Assembly (NCBI GenBank): GCA_003353845.1
Contig: PIVT01000022.1
Coordinates: forward strand, 1 to 49,893
Origin: Pseudomonadota bacterium
Lineage (GTDB): Bacteria; Myxococcota_A; UBA9160; JADFDR01
DNA length: 49,893 bases
Reading direction: 5' to 3'
The position numbers were made by a program, and so were the translations under genes. The notes under the pieces are model-generated. The model was not told where the DNA came from, did no database searches, and worked only from the letters and a program-made list of their open reading frames with translations. Of this stretch, positions 41,774-49,893 are shown in pieces. The first letter of the stretch is position 1. Every line of letters begins with the position of its first letter.

Positions 41774-42589
41774 TCAAAGAAGGTTGTGCAGACGCGCCAT
41801 CACCTCGGTTTTGCTGTTCTGGCTACGCTTGCGCTGATCCGACCAACGCGTAAGGCTGCGGCGCAGCGATTTCCCATAGGCACTCCAGTATGTCACTTTT
41901 TTGAGTAGCTCCCCGGAAGGGTAGCCATCGATGAAGGCTTGGAAGGCTTCGTCGACATGCCCCTCAGAACGCTTGGCTATGGAGCGCAAATATCCAGCCA
42001 ACTCTTGTCCCACGGCTTCAATCAGGTCGAAGCCGGGTTGGAAACTGCCCTCCAAATCGATGGTGATCAAGCGACCTTGGTAGAGCAAGCTGTGCACGAC
42101 GCTGCCGTGTTTTTGAATCAAGAGCGGTTCTGATTGCCCAATGGCGCGTTGGTGCCGACGTCCTGATTCTTGAGCCAGACGTTTCAGGTGGGCTGCCTTT
42201 TCTTCCCATGGCACAGCCGCATCCTTCAAAATGTCAGACAATAAGGAGCCGGGGCAGTATTCCATCCACAGGGCCGGTGGGTCGAATCCAGGGGGCAAGG
42301 GTTTGTCGAAGATGCGAGGCACGTCGAAACCTTCACGCGCCCAAAGTGTGAGGCAGGTGCGCTCTGTTTCGTAACGTGAATGGATGTCGCGACCCGAGGT
42401 GCCTACGATGAAACGAGCTGCAAGGGGTTCGGTGAATTCTTGCCAACGTCGCCAACGCAGGCGGTACAGTTTGAGAAGATACTCCGTGTCGCCCTCGCGT
42501 ACCTTGTAGATGAGGTTCCCGAGACTGTCGCTGCCAGCACCCATAAAAAGGCTGATGTTGGGATCGCTAGCGGCGGACGCGTCGATCAT
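41774..42589 (-). CDS. Kdo-kinase-like (LPS core kinase) family protein, copy B, possible pseudokinase
   Basis: 271 residues of the KdkA/WaaP-like kinase fold: YKVREGDTEYLLKLYR (Lys in LKLYR), RYETERTCLTLWAREGFDVP and ITIDLEGSF (metal Asp). The catalytic loop reads QKHGSVVHSLL, where the upstream paralogue has HENGDGGHVML, so the catalytic Asp is Ser. The ATG overlaps the upstream gene by 4 bp. Members phosphorylate Kdo or heptose in LPS; this copy may be regulatory or inactive. Confidence 0.75.
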   Translation of the reverse strand: MIDASAASDPNISLFMGAGSDSLGNLIYKVREGDTEYLLKLYRLRWRRWQEFTEPLAARFIVGTSGRDIHSRYETERTCLTLWAREGFDVPRIFDKPLPPGFDPPALWMEYCPGSLLSDILKDAAVPWEEKAAHLKRLAQESGRRHQRAIGQSEPLLIQKHGSVVHSLLYQGRLITIDLEGSFQPGFDLIEAVGQELAGYLRSIAKRSEGHVDEAFQAFIDGYPSGELLKKVTYWSAYGKSLRRSLTRWSDQRKRSQNSKTEVMARLHNLL

Positions 42590-43443
42590 GTCTTTTCGAC
42601 TTGCTCCTTGAGCTTGGCGGTAACGGAGTACTTGCTTGTGGGCTTGCGGGCTTTCTTGCGAAAGCGTCGATCCAAGGCGCGGGCCCCACGCAAGAAGGGG
42701 TTGGGATGATTGTAAAAGTAGTCATAGGCTGAAAGCAAGCGATCGCGGTTGGGATAGCCGGCCACGGTCTCTTCCAGGAAGCGGGCGCGCATGCTCTCGG
42801 GAATGCTTTTATAGATATGCCATATGTATTGCGCGATTTCGTGGGACACATGTGCAGGCACTGCGGCACGCGATCGATAAATCATCTCGAAGTCGAACCA
42901 AATAAATTTCCCATCGCGCAGCATGACGTGTCCGCCATCCCCGTTCTCGTGAACCAAGAGAGGCTCGCGCAACTCGATGGCCAGGTCGTGACGGCGACTC
43001 CATTCGGGAAGCCATTTGCGGTAGAGTTCGAAGCGCTCTTCCAAGGGTTGGGATTCATCGACGAGGTAATCTAAAAGCTCTGGCGCTTCGACGTACTCGA
43101 TGAGCAGGTAGCCGCCCGGCACGCAGCCCGGTGCACGCACTTCGACATCATAGATTTCAAAGGTGGGGAAGCCGTGATTGGCCCAGAGTTCGATGCAGCT
43201 GCGTTCGATATGGCAGCGCGTTTTGGGCATGTAAGAACTTTGACCTTGGAGCACGACGTTGCCGAAGCTCTTCTGGAGAGTTTCGAAGGTGCTTTTGCTG
43301 CCGTAATAAACCTTGAGAATGGCCCAGCCGTCTCGAAAGGGAACCTTGTAAAGGTAGTTCCCGTTCTTGAGAAACAGGTAGGGGCTCAAATCATCGAATT
43401 CGAGAATTTCTGGACCGGTTGTCATGGTGTTTCCGTTACTCAC
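42586..43443 (-). CDS. Kdo-kinase-like (LPS core kinase) family protein, copy A
   Basis: 285 residues from the GTG at 43443, which has GGGGAG 6 nt upstream. Kinase-like blocks: YKVPFRDGWAILKVYYG (Lys in LKVYY), CIELWANHGFPTFEIYD, YLLIEYVEAPEL and the catalytic loop HENGDGGHVMLRDGKF then WFDFEMIY. The acid residues of the site are kept. Likely acts on LPS or another envelope glycan at the cytosolic face. The frame is open to 43464. First of two tandem, coupled paralogues. Confidence 0.78.
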   Translation of the reverse strand: MSNGNTMTTGPEILEFDDLSPYLFLKNGNYLYKVPFRDGWAILKVYYGSKSTFETLQKSFGNVVLQGQSSYMPKTRCHIERSCIELWANHGFPTFEIYDVEVRAPGCVPGGYLLIEYVEAPELLDYLVDESQPLEERFELYRKWLPEWSRRHDLAIELREPLLVHENGDGGHVMLRDGKFIWFDFEMIYRSRAAVPAHVSHEIAQYIWHIYKSIPESMRARFLEETVAGYPNRDRLLSAYDYFYNHPNPFLRGARALDRRFRKKARKPTSKYSVTAKLKEQVEKT

Positions 43444-43535
43444 AGCTTGCTCCCCGCGGATCAATTGGCGGGAAAGAATTAGCCGGTTTTGCCGAGATTT
43501 GCATGGTCTCAGCCTGTCTGACGGGCTTCATGGGG

Positions 43536-44714
43536 TTATTCCGTAATCTGGAAGCGAGTCGGGCGCTCACCTATAGAAATCGCATCGCCCGGAGAGACGT
43601 ATTCGTTTTCGGAATCTATGGACCCATCGAGGTTGGCATCGATGTAGATCCCATCATTGCGGAAATCCGCGTCGTTGTTTCCGTGATCGACAATTTGAAC
43701 CCCAACCAGTTGACCGTCGAGCTGAAGAGTGGCCTTGGCTTGGGTTCGGCTGTAGTGCCCCACGTATCCACGACGCGCTTGCTCCTCGTTGATGAAAATC
43801 CAGATTTCAAACTGGCTCAGCCCTTGATAGCTGTGAAACAGTTGCTGGCTGGGCAGCTTGAGTGAGGCTGCAAAGACGCCGGAGCCCGTGTTGCGCAAGG
43901 GCTCGCCGTCGTCGGTGAGGTCACCGTTCTGGTTCAAGTCGATGTACAAAAGGTTTCTCTCGGATGCCTCGGGATGAAGATCAAAGAGAAAGGGGTAGGT
44001 GGCGTTGGTCCGAGTACCCCAAAGGAACTCCCCATAGCGTTGTTCGCGGCCCTGGAAGCCAGGTCGTCGATGGATACTTGGCGGAGCTGCGCTTACGGTG
44101 CGGGTGGAATAAGGGCTTGAGGTGTAGGGGAGGCTGCCCTTGACCAGGATGAAGTCTTGAGAGAAAGAAAGACGGATCTCTTGCAGGTCTTCGGGTTCAA
44201 CAGCAGTCTCATTTTCAGGAGCTGGTTCACTTGCAGGTGCTTCCTCGGTGGAGTGTTCGAGCGCGCGCGCTTGTTCTGGTTCTGGTTCTGGGGCGGCACG
44301 CTGTTCAGATGGGCTGGGTGGTGGCGGAGGAGGAGGTGCCAATTCTTCCCGGGTCTTTAGGAAGTAGTTAATGGCTGCGATCACCAAGATGAAGACGGTC
44401 ATCAAACTAGAGAAGATGGATGATTTCTTTTTGAGTGCCTTGTCGACTTGCAGTTCTTCCTCTTCGCTGAGTTCTCCGTGTTCTTCATGTGTTTCTTCGG
44501 ATTCCCACTCATGGCCCACTGAGGTTGAAGGGTGGTGCGGTGGATTTGCTGTCGTGGGAAAAGAGATTCCGCCGTGAGACGTGGTGAGCTCGGCGTTTTC
44601 TTGCTTGCCCCCCATGACCATCTCGCGTCGCTTGGACTCTTCGAGGACCTCACTCAGCCGTCTCCGACTCCAGCTCAGAAAAAGCAGGATGCCCACAGCG
44701 ATGGCGACGTACAC
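43536..44714 (-). CDS. Unknown membrane protein with Pro/Glu linker and calcium-loop motifs
   Basis: 392 residues from the GTG at 44714. Two membrane spans (1-17 and ~108-124, TVFILVIAAINYFL) flank an acidic cytoplasmic part. A Pro-rich run and Glu/Pro/Ala linker follow, then a C-terminal domain with two EF-hand-like loops, DLNQNGDLTDDGE and DANLDGSIDSE. These loops occur in exported proteins of large-genome bacteria; the domain is unnamed to me. A GGAGGA lies 7 nt before an ATT codon at 44726 in the same frame, so the real start could be ATT with MSLPVYVAIAVG. The GTG has no ribosome site of its own. Confidence 0.72.
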   Translation of the reverse strand: MYVAIAVGILLFLSWSRRRLSEVLEESKRREMVMGGKQENAELTTSHGGISFPTTANPPHHPSTSVGHEWESEETHEEHGELSEEEELQVDKALKKKSSIFSSLMTVFILVIAAINYFLKTREELAPPPPPPPSPSEQRAAPEPEPEQARALEHSTEEAPASEPAPENETAVEPEDLQEIRLSFSQDFILVKGSLPYTSSPYSTRTVSAAPPSIHRRPGFQGREQRYGEFLWGTRTNATYPFLFDLHPEASERNLLYIDLNQNGDLTDDGEPLRNTGSGVFAASLKLPSQQLFHSYQGLSQFEIWIFINEEQARRGYVGHYSRTQAKATLQLDGQLVGVQIVDHGNNDADFRNDGIYIDANLDGSIDSENEYVSPGDAISIGERPTRFQITE

Positions 44715-44775
44715 GGGAAGTGAAATGGCGCAGTCCTCCGCGTTGATTTTCTCAGCCGACTTTCAAAAAGCCAGC

Positions 44776-44802
44776 ATAAAGCCAGCGAGAGACCGGCTTT
44801 AT
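44776..44802 (-). terminator. Probable terminator downstream of the M23 peptidase gene
   Basis: ATAAAGCC pairs with GGCTTTAT around an 11-nt loop, about 55 bp past the stop of the peptidase gene. On the minus strand the T-run comes about 6 nt later. Moderate strength. Confidence 0.4.
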
Positions 44803-44854
44803 TCAGCAAAGATAGGATAACGCGAGCCGCTAGATTTTCCTCATCTTCCTGTTC

Positions 44855-46726
44855 TCATTTCTCTTTAGGAAGCCGGATGATGTCTTCGCCGTCGTAATCG
44901 ATCTCGAAAACGAGATTGGCCCAGCCGAAGTTGGACTCCGCGCCGTTGTCGTAGTAAACCGAAAGCAGAGGAATGCCGAGTTCGCTGTAAGACTTGCCTT
45001 CGTATTCTTTCAAGGCATCAGTGAAGTTGGACATGGGTTTAGCGGTTACGAGGCCATCGTCACTGACGCTGAGGTGTGCGGGGTTTCCCGCGACGAAGCG
45101 GGTATGAGGTGAGTTCGTGACGTCCTCGACGCTACCATCGACTTTTTGAAATTCGACGCGAAGTTGCACCGATTCCCCGTTATTGAGGGTGTAGGTGGGC
45201 TCGGGGGTGGATCCGGACTCGACACGTTGTTCTCCAATGTAGAGCAGCGTGTTGCCAGTGATGGCCGGAGGGGTGCCGGGCATATCATTCTTTTTGGGTA
45301 CGTAATCTTTGGCAGCCCCATTCTCGAAGACATAGGGGATCGTCCTGAGACGCTCCGAGGTAGTCGCTTTCAGGACAGTGAAATGCAGGTGAGGGGCGCT
45401 CGTGAAGCCGGTGTAACCCGAGTGGCCTAACAATTGTTTCCGGTTCACCTTCTGGCCTTGTTTCACCACAATGCCGTTTTCACTGGAATCGAGGTGGGCG
45501 TAAACAGCAAAGGTTCCATCGTCGTGAAGGACAACGACCTCATTTCCGTGGGTGTCGGAACAGAGCGCTGGGTCCTTGGGCTCATAACAATAGGTGGTAT
45601 GTCCCTGAATGGTCTTGGCGACGGTTCCTTCGCGAGCGGCCAGCACGGGTGTACCCACGAGCATCAAGAGATCTACCGAGTGGTAGGTACTAGGAGAGAA
45701 ATGTGTTTTCTCTCCGCCGAAGGCTTGTCCCACCATGCGTGGTGTTTCCTCATCGAAAGGTAGAGCGTAGACATAGTCTTCGTCCGGTTTGGCATCCGTG
45801 GGCGCGAAGCTGAAGGACTGCGCGAAGATCGAACGATCGAGAAAACCCTTGATTTGCTCGTCCGATGGTTGCTTGGCTAGACCTGTTGCTAATTCGTCCA
45901 AGATTTTTTTGGTGTCGAACAACTCGGGATCCTCATGGCGATCGGCAATCCATTGATCAAGATAATCGGAAGCTTCTGCCAGCGTCGCTTCTCGGGCTGT
46001 GAGCAGCCGGATGCCGAAATCGGCTGGCGCTTCTCCCATGGATCCCAGTCGTTGGGAGGTGAGTGCATCGGCTTCTTCTTCTCGCTCCTGTGTGCGATAG
46101 AGTCGCTGCAGTCGATTGATGAGCGATCCTCGCTGTACATCTTGAACCAAGCCCAACGCGTCAAAGCATTGATTGGCTTCGTCGTAGAATTCCTCCGCAC
46201 CCTTGAGTTCACCGGTGATGAAAAGAGCAAAACCAACGTCGCTGGTGGCATCGCACAGGGGCGCCTCCAGTTCGCCTTCCATGCCCTCTGAGAGAATGGG
46301 GATGGCCAGGTTGATGCTGTTCAAAGCTGCGTCGTTGTTCCCGATCTCGATTGAGACTTTGCCGCCAATGACTTCAAGATAAGCGTATAAGAGACTGTCC
46401 TCGCCGAGGCCTTTTCTCGCCGCCATGCGAGCCACACTGAGCTCGTTCTGAGTTTTTTTGTAATCTTGCAGGGCGGCATAGGTGCGCGCAGTGTTGAACA
46501 AAGATTGTGGATAGCGTTCCGTGGAGCGATGCCAGCCTTTGGCGACTCGCTTGGCTTCTTTGAACTCGACCAAGGCGGCAGTGAACTTTCCACTGCGGAA
46601 GAGTTCGATCCCCGTTTCCGTGTGCATGAGATATAAGTCGGGAGGCACGGGTTTTTTGGCCTGTGCAGCGAAGCTGAGAACCAGGGTAAGAAGCAAGAGG
46701 GTGCAGGGCAGGGCGTAGCGGTGCAT
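44855..46726 (-). CDS. Exported M23 family peptidase with TPR-like N-terminal region
   Basis: 623 residues from the ATG at 46726 (GGAGAA four nt upstream), giving a signal peptide (YALPCTLLLLTLVLSFAAQA). Residues ~30-250 are helical and repeat-like (GIELFRSGKFTAALVEFKEA). The M23/LytM zinc domain is around 330-470: YHSVDLLMLVGTPV (His, Asp), VYAHLDSS and APHLHFTV (His-x-His), so the active site is complete. A C-terminal Ig-like (BIG) domain follows (LSVSDDGLVTAKPM). It should cut peptidoglycan crosslinks or other glycyl peptides in the periplasm or outside. Confidence 0.9.
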   Translation of the reverse strand: MHRYALPCTLLLLTLVLSFAAQAKKPVPPDLYLMHTETGIELFRSGKFTAALVEFKEAKRVAKGWHRSTERYPQSLFNTARTYAALQDYKKTQNELSVARMAARKGLGEDSLLYAYLEVIGGKVSIEIGNNDAALNSINLAIPILSEGMEGELEAPLCDATSDVGFALFITGELKGAEEFYDEANQCFDALGLVQDVQRGSLINRLQRLYRTQEREEEADALTSQRLGSMGEAPADFGIRLLTAREATLAEASDYLDQWIADRHEDPELFDTKKILDELATGLAKQPSDEQIKGFLDRSIFAQSFSFAPTDAKPDEDYVYALPFDEETPRMVGQAFGGEKTHFSPSTYHSVDLLMLVGTPVLAAREGTVAKTIQGHTTYCYEPKDPALCSDTHGNEVVVLHDDGTFAVYAHLDSSENGIVVKQGQKVNRKQLLGHSGYTGFTSAPHLHFTVLKATTSERLRTIPYVFENGAAKDYVPKKNDMPGTPPAITGNTLLYIGEQRVESGSTPEPTYTLNNGESVQLRVEFQKVDGSVEDVTNSPHTRFVAGNPAHLSVSDDGLVTAKPMSNFTDALKEYEGKSYSELGIPLLSVYYDNGAESNFGWANLVFEIDYDGEDIIRLPKEK

Positions 46727-46761
46727 ACAGTTCTCCGTGTTTGAGAGAGTCTTATAGCTAG

Positions 46762-46798
46762 AAAAAGCCGGACATTCCCATGGAATGTCCGGCTTTTT
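46762..46798 (-). terminator. Perfect-stem terminator after nitronate monooxygenase gene
   Basis: A 17-bp perfect stem, AAAAAGCCGGACATTCC with its complement, around a 3-nt loop. It ends in T-runs on both strands and lies 38 bp past the stop of the gene at 46836, ahead of the M23 gene. Confidence 0.9.
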
Positions 46799-46835
46799 TA
46801 TTTTGCTATGGCCGAAGTTGGCCGAACGAGATGTT

Positions 46836-47951
46836 TTACTCGTCGTCCTCGTCCGTGCCGCAGATTTCATCGAAGACGTCCAGGGCTTCTTCCACCATGT
46901 CCAGCACGATCTGGCGTGCGGGCTTCATGCTGGTCACGAAGTCGACCCCTTGGCCCGCCGCTTCGGTCATGAAGTCCTTCAAGCCGTGATCGAAGGCCGA
47001 GGCCTTGATCTCTGCGAAGAGCAGCAATTGGTAGGGAGCTGGAGCTGGTTTGGGTGCGTCGGGCTTGGCCCATTCCTTGTGCCAGGTGCTGTTGAGGGTA
47101 CGCATGGTAAAGCCGGAGACACAGGCAGAGTGGCGCGTATCCGTGGCCTTGGACTCAATGAGCTTCTCTTTGAGCAGCATATCGACGTCGGACTCGCGGC
47201 TGGCCAACCAGACGGTCCCCGTCCAGACACCGGACGCACCCAAGGCAATGGCACCGGCCAGGTGGCGACCCGTGGTGACGCCGCCACCCGCGATCACGGG
47301 TGTTCCAGAGTCCTTGGCAATTTCCACGCATTGCGGGACGATGGAGAAGGTACCGATATTGCCTGTGTGGCCCGCAGCGTCGTAGCCCTGAGCGATCACA
47401 GCGTCGATACCCGCGTCGATTTCGGCCTTGGCTTGGCGGGGCTTGCCCACCAGTCCCCAGACCAACATGCCGGCTTCATGGGCTCGTTTGAGCACGAAGG
47501 AGGGATTGCCGAGCCCAGAGGCCAAAACGGGGACCTTATTATCGACGACCACGTCCAACTGTTTAATGGGGGTTTCTTTGTTGATCCAACCCAGGTTCCA
47601 GCAGTCAGGATAAGTGCGCCATTTGGGGATCTTGTGGGTCTCTTTCATCTTCTCGACGAAGTCCACCTGCTCCTGGGGGATCTGGGCGAGTAGCTCCTCG
47701 ATGGAGCCCACGGCGGGCACCGAGGCCGGGAACACCAAATCGACACCAAAGGGCTTATCTCCAATTTTTTCGCGCATCCAGCGAATATTGGCGTCAATTT
47801 CGTCGGGAGTGTGCTGGGTCTGGCCGATCACCGCGAAGCCGCCGGCGTTGGTCACAGACACGGCGACGTCTTTGCAATGCGTGAATGCAATGATGGGGTA
47901 CTCAATGCCAAGCTGGTCACAGAGCTTCGTGTGGAGTGGGTTCTTGGCCAC
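46836..47951 (-). CDS. Nitronate monooxygenase family protein
   Basis: 371 residues, TIM-barrel FMN enzyme: the N-terminal PIIAFTHCKDVAVSVTNAGG, an FMN-binding GYDAAGHTG (with the catalytic His), VIAGGGVTTGRHLAGAIALG and GVWTGTVWL. The FMN family includes nitronate monooxygenases and enoyl-ACP reductase FabK. The class I NMO catalytic His is in AAGHTG. The GTG start at 47951 has GGAG 8 nt upstream. It stands alone with its own terminator. Gap 47952-48251 shows no gene. Confidence 0.88.
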   Translation of the reverse strand: MAKNPLHTKLCDQLGIEYPIIAFTHCKDVAVSVTNAGGFAVIGQTQHTPDEIDANIRWMREKIGDKPFGVDLVFPASVPAVGSIEELLAQIPQEQVDFVEKMKETHKIPKWRTYPDCWNLGWINKETPIKQLDVVVDNKVPVLASGLGNPSFVLKRAHEAGMLVWGLVGKPRQAKAEIDAGIDAVIAQGYDAAGHTGNIGTFSIVPQCVEIAKDSGTPVIAGGGVTTGRHLAGAIALGASGVWTGTVWLASRESDVDMLLKEKLIESKATDTRHSACVSGFTMRTLNSTWHKEWAKPDAPKPAPAPYQLLLFAEIKASAFDHGLKDFMTEAAGQGVDFVTSMKPARQIVLDMVEEALDVFDEICGTDEDDE

Positions 47952-48251
47952 GATGGTTCTCCTCTAAATCCCAAGCCATTCCAAGTAGTTATGGATGGAT
48001 GGGTGCGTTCTTGGTGTGTTTCAGATTATGGTTTTCGCCAGCGGATCTCGCCGCCATCTCGTTCCGGGCCAGGCCAGAAACTCGACTGCGCATGATCTCG
48101 TCGGAAAAGCTTTTTACCGCTGAAAAACTGGCCAGCGGCGGCTGACATTAGCCAAATCTGCTGCGTTCTCCAAGCGGGTGCGACTCTTCGCCACTTTATA
48201 CCTGTCGAAACCAGGCCCGAGACGCCTCGCAAGGACAAAAAAGGCTCAGGC

Positions 48252-49238
48252 TTACTCTATGAAGTCGATGGCATCTTGTGCGGCCTCACGCACTTCTGGA
48301 TCGGGATCTTGAAGCAGGGGCTGGAAATATGGGATGAGCGATACATCGCCTGATTCGAACACCAGATCGTCGATGGCATTTATTTTCACCTCGGAACTCG
48401 GGTCCTGCAGGGCTTGTTTCAGGTATTCCAGCGCTGCCGGGTTGTCCGAATCTCCAAGGTTATCCGCAGCTGCAGCACGCACCGCTGGGTCGGGGTCGTT
48501 TTCCAGCAGGTCGGCCAGTCGTGCGAATTCGTCATCGTCATTGGCGTCAATATTACTGGCGGCCTCGGCGCGCACCTGAGGATCAGCGTTGTCCAGTTGG
48601 GTTGAGGCCCAGGCTGCACGCTCCTTTTGCTGGAGCCTCTTTTCCGCCATCTCCTGTGCAAATTCAGGGCTCGCAAGGCGTTGTGACAGTCGCTCTTTGC
48701 GCTCCAACCGACGCCCCTCACGGTTCTTGCCTCGCTCCTTTCCTTGCTTTGAACGGGCTTGTATCGTGTCTTTTGCTCGGCTCTCGTCCAGACTGACGAT
48801 CTGAAGCACGGAATTCCCCTCTTCGGGGTCGATACCGAAGATGAGCTTGAAGGGAAGTCCGGCAAGCGTTTGCAGGAGTGCATCGGTGAGTGAGACTTCC
48901 ATGGCGTATACGCTTATAACATCGGGCTCCTCTTGGGAGAGAGTACCCAGGACCAACTTGAAGCCTGCGGCGCTGGCGAGTTTCTGCAGGATTTCGATCC
49001 GGGGAGCATCGTTGGCGATTACCGTAACGCCCAGCTCCGAGATCTCGACATGTGCCTCGCCCGGTGCGGGAAGGGTCGCGGGTGCCTCAACGCTGGTTTC
49101 TGTTGGTGGCGTCTCCGAGGGGGCAGACGCTTCCTCTTTGCCCGAGCTACAGGCCAGGGCGAATGCCGTGATCAACAAGACGCTCAAGGCGCGGGTGGAA
49201 TGTGTAGACAATCTGTGGAGATGGGTAGAGTTCATCAT
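48252..49238 (-). CDS. Exported HEAT-repeat protein, probable lipoprotein
   Basis: 328 residues from the ATG at 49238. The signal peptide (ALSVLLITAFALACSSGKEE) has Cys at the expected place, but its lipobox is imperfect (Ala at -3). An acidic linker is followed by an STN-like region (ISELGVTVIANDAPRIEILQ ... ISVYAMEVSLTDALLQTLAG), a highly charged helix (GKERGKNREGRRLERKERLS), then about four HEAT repeats (DPQVRAEAASNIDANDDD, DPDPAVRAAAADNLGDSD, PSSEVKINAIDDLVFES, DPDPEVREAAQDAIDF). Likely a periplasmic scaffold; the partner is unknown. The TTG at 49259 is in frame. Confidence 0.82.
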   Translation of the reverse strand: MMNSTHLHRLSTHSTRALSVLLITAFALACSSGKEEASAPSETPPTETSVEAPATLPAPGEAHVEISELGVTVIANDAPRIEILQKLASAAGFKLVLGTLSQEEPDVISVYAMEVSLTDALLQTLAGLPFKLIFGIDPEEGNSVLQIVSLDESRAKDTIQARSKQGKERGKNREGRRLERKERLSQRLASPEFAQEMAEKRLQQKERAAWASTQLDNADPQVRAEAASNIDANDDDEFARLADLLENDPDPAVRAAAADNLGDSDNPAALEYLKQALQDPSSEVKINAIDDLVFESGDVSLIPYFQPLLQDPDPEVREAAQDAIDFIE

Positions 49239-49303
49239 TCCGCGAAAATAACCTCTCAAGCTGGGTGTGTCAGCGCACCCGTTGAAGTCCTTTATAGAAA
49301 ACC

Positions 49304-49340
49304 AAAAAGGCGTCCGGGCAGCAAAGCCCGAACGCCTCTT
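49304..49340 (-). terminator. Rho-independent terminator after the last gene of the window
   Basis: On the minus strand AGGCGTTCGGGC pairs with GCCCGGACGCCT (one wobble), ending in TTTTT. It serves the partial gene at 49409. Confidence 0.85.
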
Positions 49341-49408
49341 GGATATTTATTTTTGAGAATCGCTGTGGACCTATGCGCAGTCCTTGCAATCCTCCGATGC
49401 GCAGAGAC

Positions 49409-49893
49409 TCAGTTTGGCGCTGGCGCGTTGTCGATGCTGTCTTTGGCCTTACCCTGGATCTTGACCTTGCCGTTATTGGCGTTGAAGACCTTCTTGCCGA
49501 ACAGGGTTTCGATTCGCGTTGCCTGGGACTCCGTGAGGGAGTTCCAATCATCGCTGTCGAGCTTGCAGTCGATCTTCCAGGTGACCTGCGTGATGTCCTC
49601 GTTCTTATTGGCCTTTACATCGGTCTTGCCCTTGCACTTCTCGCTGATGTCCGAGGTGGAAAAGGTCGAACTACCATAGGCGTAGACCCCGAGTGCTACC
49701 CAGTTCTTTTGGGAGTTGGAGCCCTTCTTGTCGGAGCGCGTCACCTTGTCGGCCTCATAGAGTTCCCAGGACAGCCATACAGGACCTTGATTGTTGTAGT
49801 CGAACATGCTGCCGTTGGCTTCGTTCTGGTCACCCGAATGGGAGACGAACGCCCAGTTGGAGTAATCGTCGTCATCCCAAAAAGTACTGTCGA
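49409..49893 (-). CDS. Unknown protein, N-terminus beyond window end
   Basis: The frame is open to the window edge, giving at least 161 residues, with ...DSTFWDDDDYSNWAFVSHSG at the left limit. It contains many Lys, Asp, Asn, Ser and Thr, with two Cys (EKCKGK and IDCKLD) that may form a disulphide. KVTRSDKKGSNSQKNWVAL and VKANKNEDITQVTWKIDC are beta-rich. The composition suggests an exported protein. I do not recognise a family. Transcription ends at the terminator 70 bp downstream. Confidence 0.7.
   Translation of the reverse strand, partial: DSTFWDDDDYSNWAFVSHSGDQNEANGSMFDYNNQGPVWLSWELYEADKVTRSDKKGSNSQKNWVALGVYAYGSSTFSTSDISEKCKGKTDVKANKNEDITQVTWKIDCKLDSDDWNSLTESQATRIETLFGKKVFNANNGKVKIQGKAKDSIDNAPAPN

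Noticed and set aside
46785-47693. Long plus-strand ORF (302 codons) over the nitronate monooxygenase gene
   Set aside because: Antisense shadow; the minus strand has the FMN motifs and the terminator.
48026-48238. 70-codon minus-strand ORF in the 47952-48251 gap
   Set aside because: No ribosome site, and basic, Arg/Trp-rich composition typical of random frames.
1-49893. CRISPR arrays, tRNA or rRNA genes, insertion sequences, prophage
   Set aside because: No regular repeat-spacer pattern, cloverleaf, transposase or integrase motif was seen by eye; a dedicated scan (tRNAscan, CRISPR finder) would be decisive.

Overview
The window is about 50 kb of chromosome from a Gram-negative bacterium of mid-range GC. 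It encodes an RND pump with its adaptor, a lipoprotein with a clear lipobox, an FxsA-type inner-membrane protein, and PEP-CTERM proteins that presuppose an exosortase elsewhere. A Hanks kinase next to an FHA protein, the STAS-like proteins, DUF3014, DUF2914 and dockerin/thrombospondin-3 repeat proteins suggest a large-genome deltaproteobacterial (Myxococcota-like) or related lineage. The short ParE/ParC pair resembles the Bacteroidetes/PVC topoisomerase IV type, so the phylum is not certain. I saw no tRNA, rRNA, CRISPR array, insertion sequence or phage module.

Layout. 1-3.1 kb: FxsA (cut by the window edge), M18 aminopeptidase, YdjC-type deacetylase and a DUF2269 membrane protein. 3.2-7.4 kb: a surface/secretion block with two tandem paralogous PEP-CTERM proteins, a secreted trypsin-like protease with thrombospondin-3 and dockerin-like repeats, and a DUF2914 exported protein. 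Three of these four genes have sigma-54-like -24/-12 elements upstream. 7.4-13.3 kb: HAD hydrolase, a TPR-like membrane protein, DUF3014, a small exported acidic protein and a PhoA-type alkaline phosphatase. 13.4-19.5 kb: topoisomerase IV (ParE, ParC), a fused diadenylate cyclase-YbbR protein and phosphatidylserine decarboxylase. 19.5-22 kb: a CheY/CheX-like pair, a 76-aa protein and a nucleoside deaminase. 22-25.3 kb: a polyprenyl glycosylphosphotransferase that starts exopolysaccharide synthesis, and a large unknown membrane protein overlapped by a 32-aa mini-protein.

25.3-34.4 kb, all on the minus strand: RND permease and adaptor, an FHA - Ser/Thr kinase - lipoprotein metallopeptidase operon, and a SnoaL-like/SDR pair. 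34.7-39.4 kb, plus strand: two STAS-like paralogues (the second with a sigma-54-like promoter), argininosuccinate synthase, and a sensor kinase with Gln where the phospho-acceptor His is expected. 39.4-49.9 kb: DUF2628, acylphosphatase, SDR, AAG-type DNA glycosylase, two Kdo-kinase-like paralogues, a membrane protein with calcium-loop motifs, an M23 peptidase, nitronate monooxygenase, a HEAT-repeat exported protein and an exported protein cut by the window end.

The most coherent theme is envelope and surface biology: sigma-54-linked PEP-CTERM cargo plus an exopolysaccharide initiator, with several signalling modules (c-di-AMP, CheY/CheX, STPK/FHA, histidine kinase) of unknown output.
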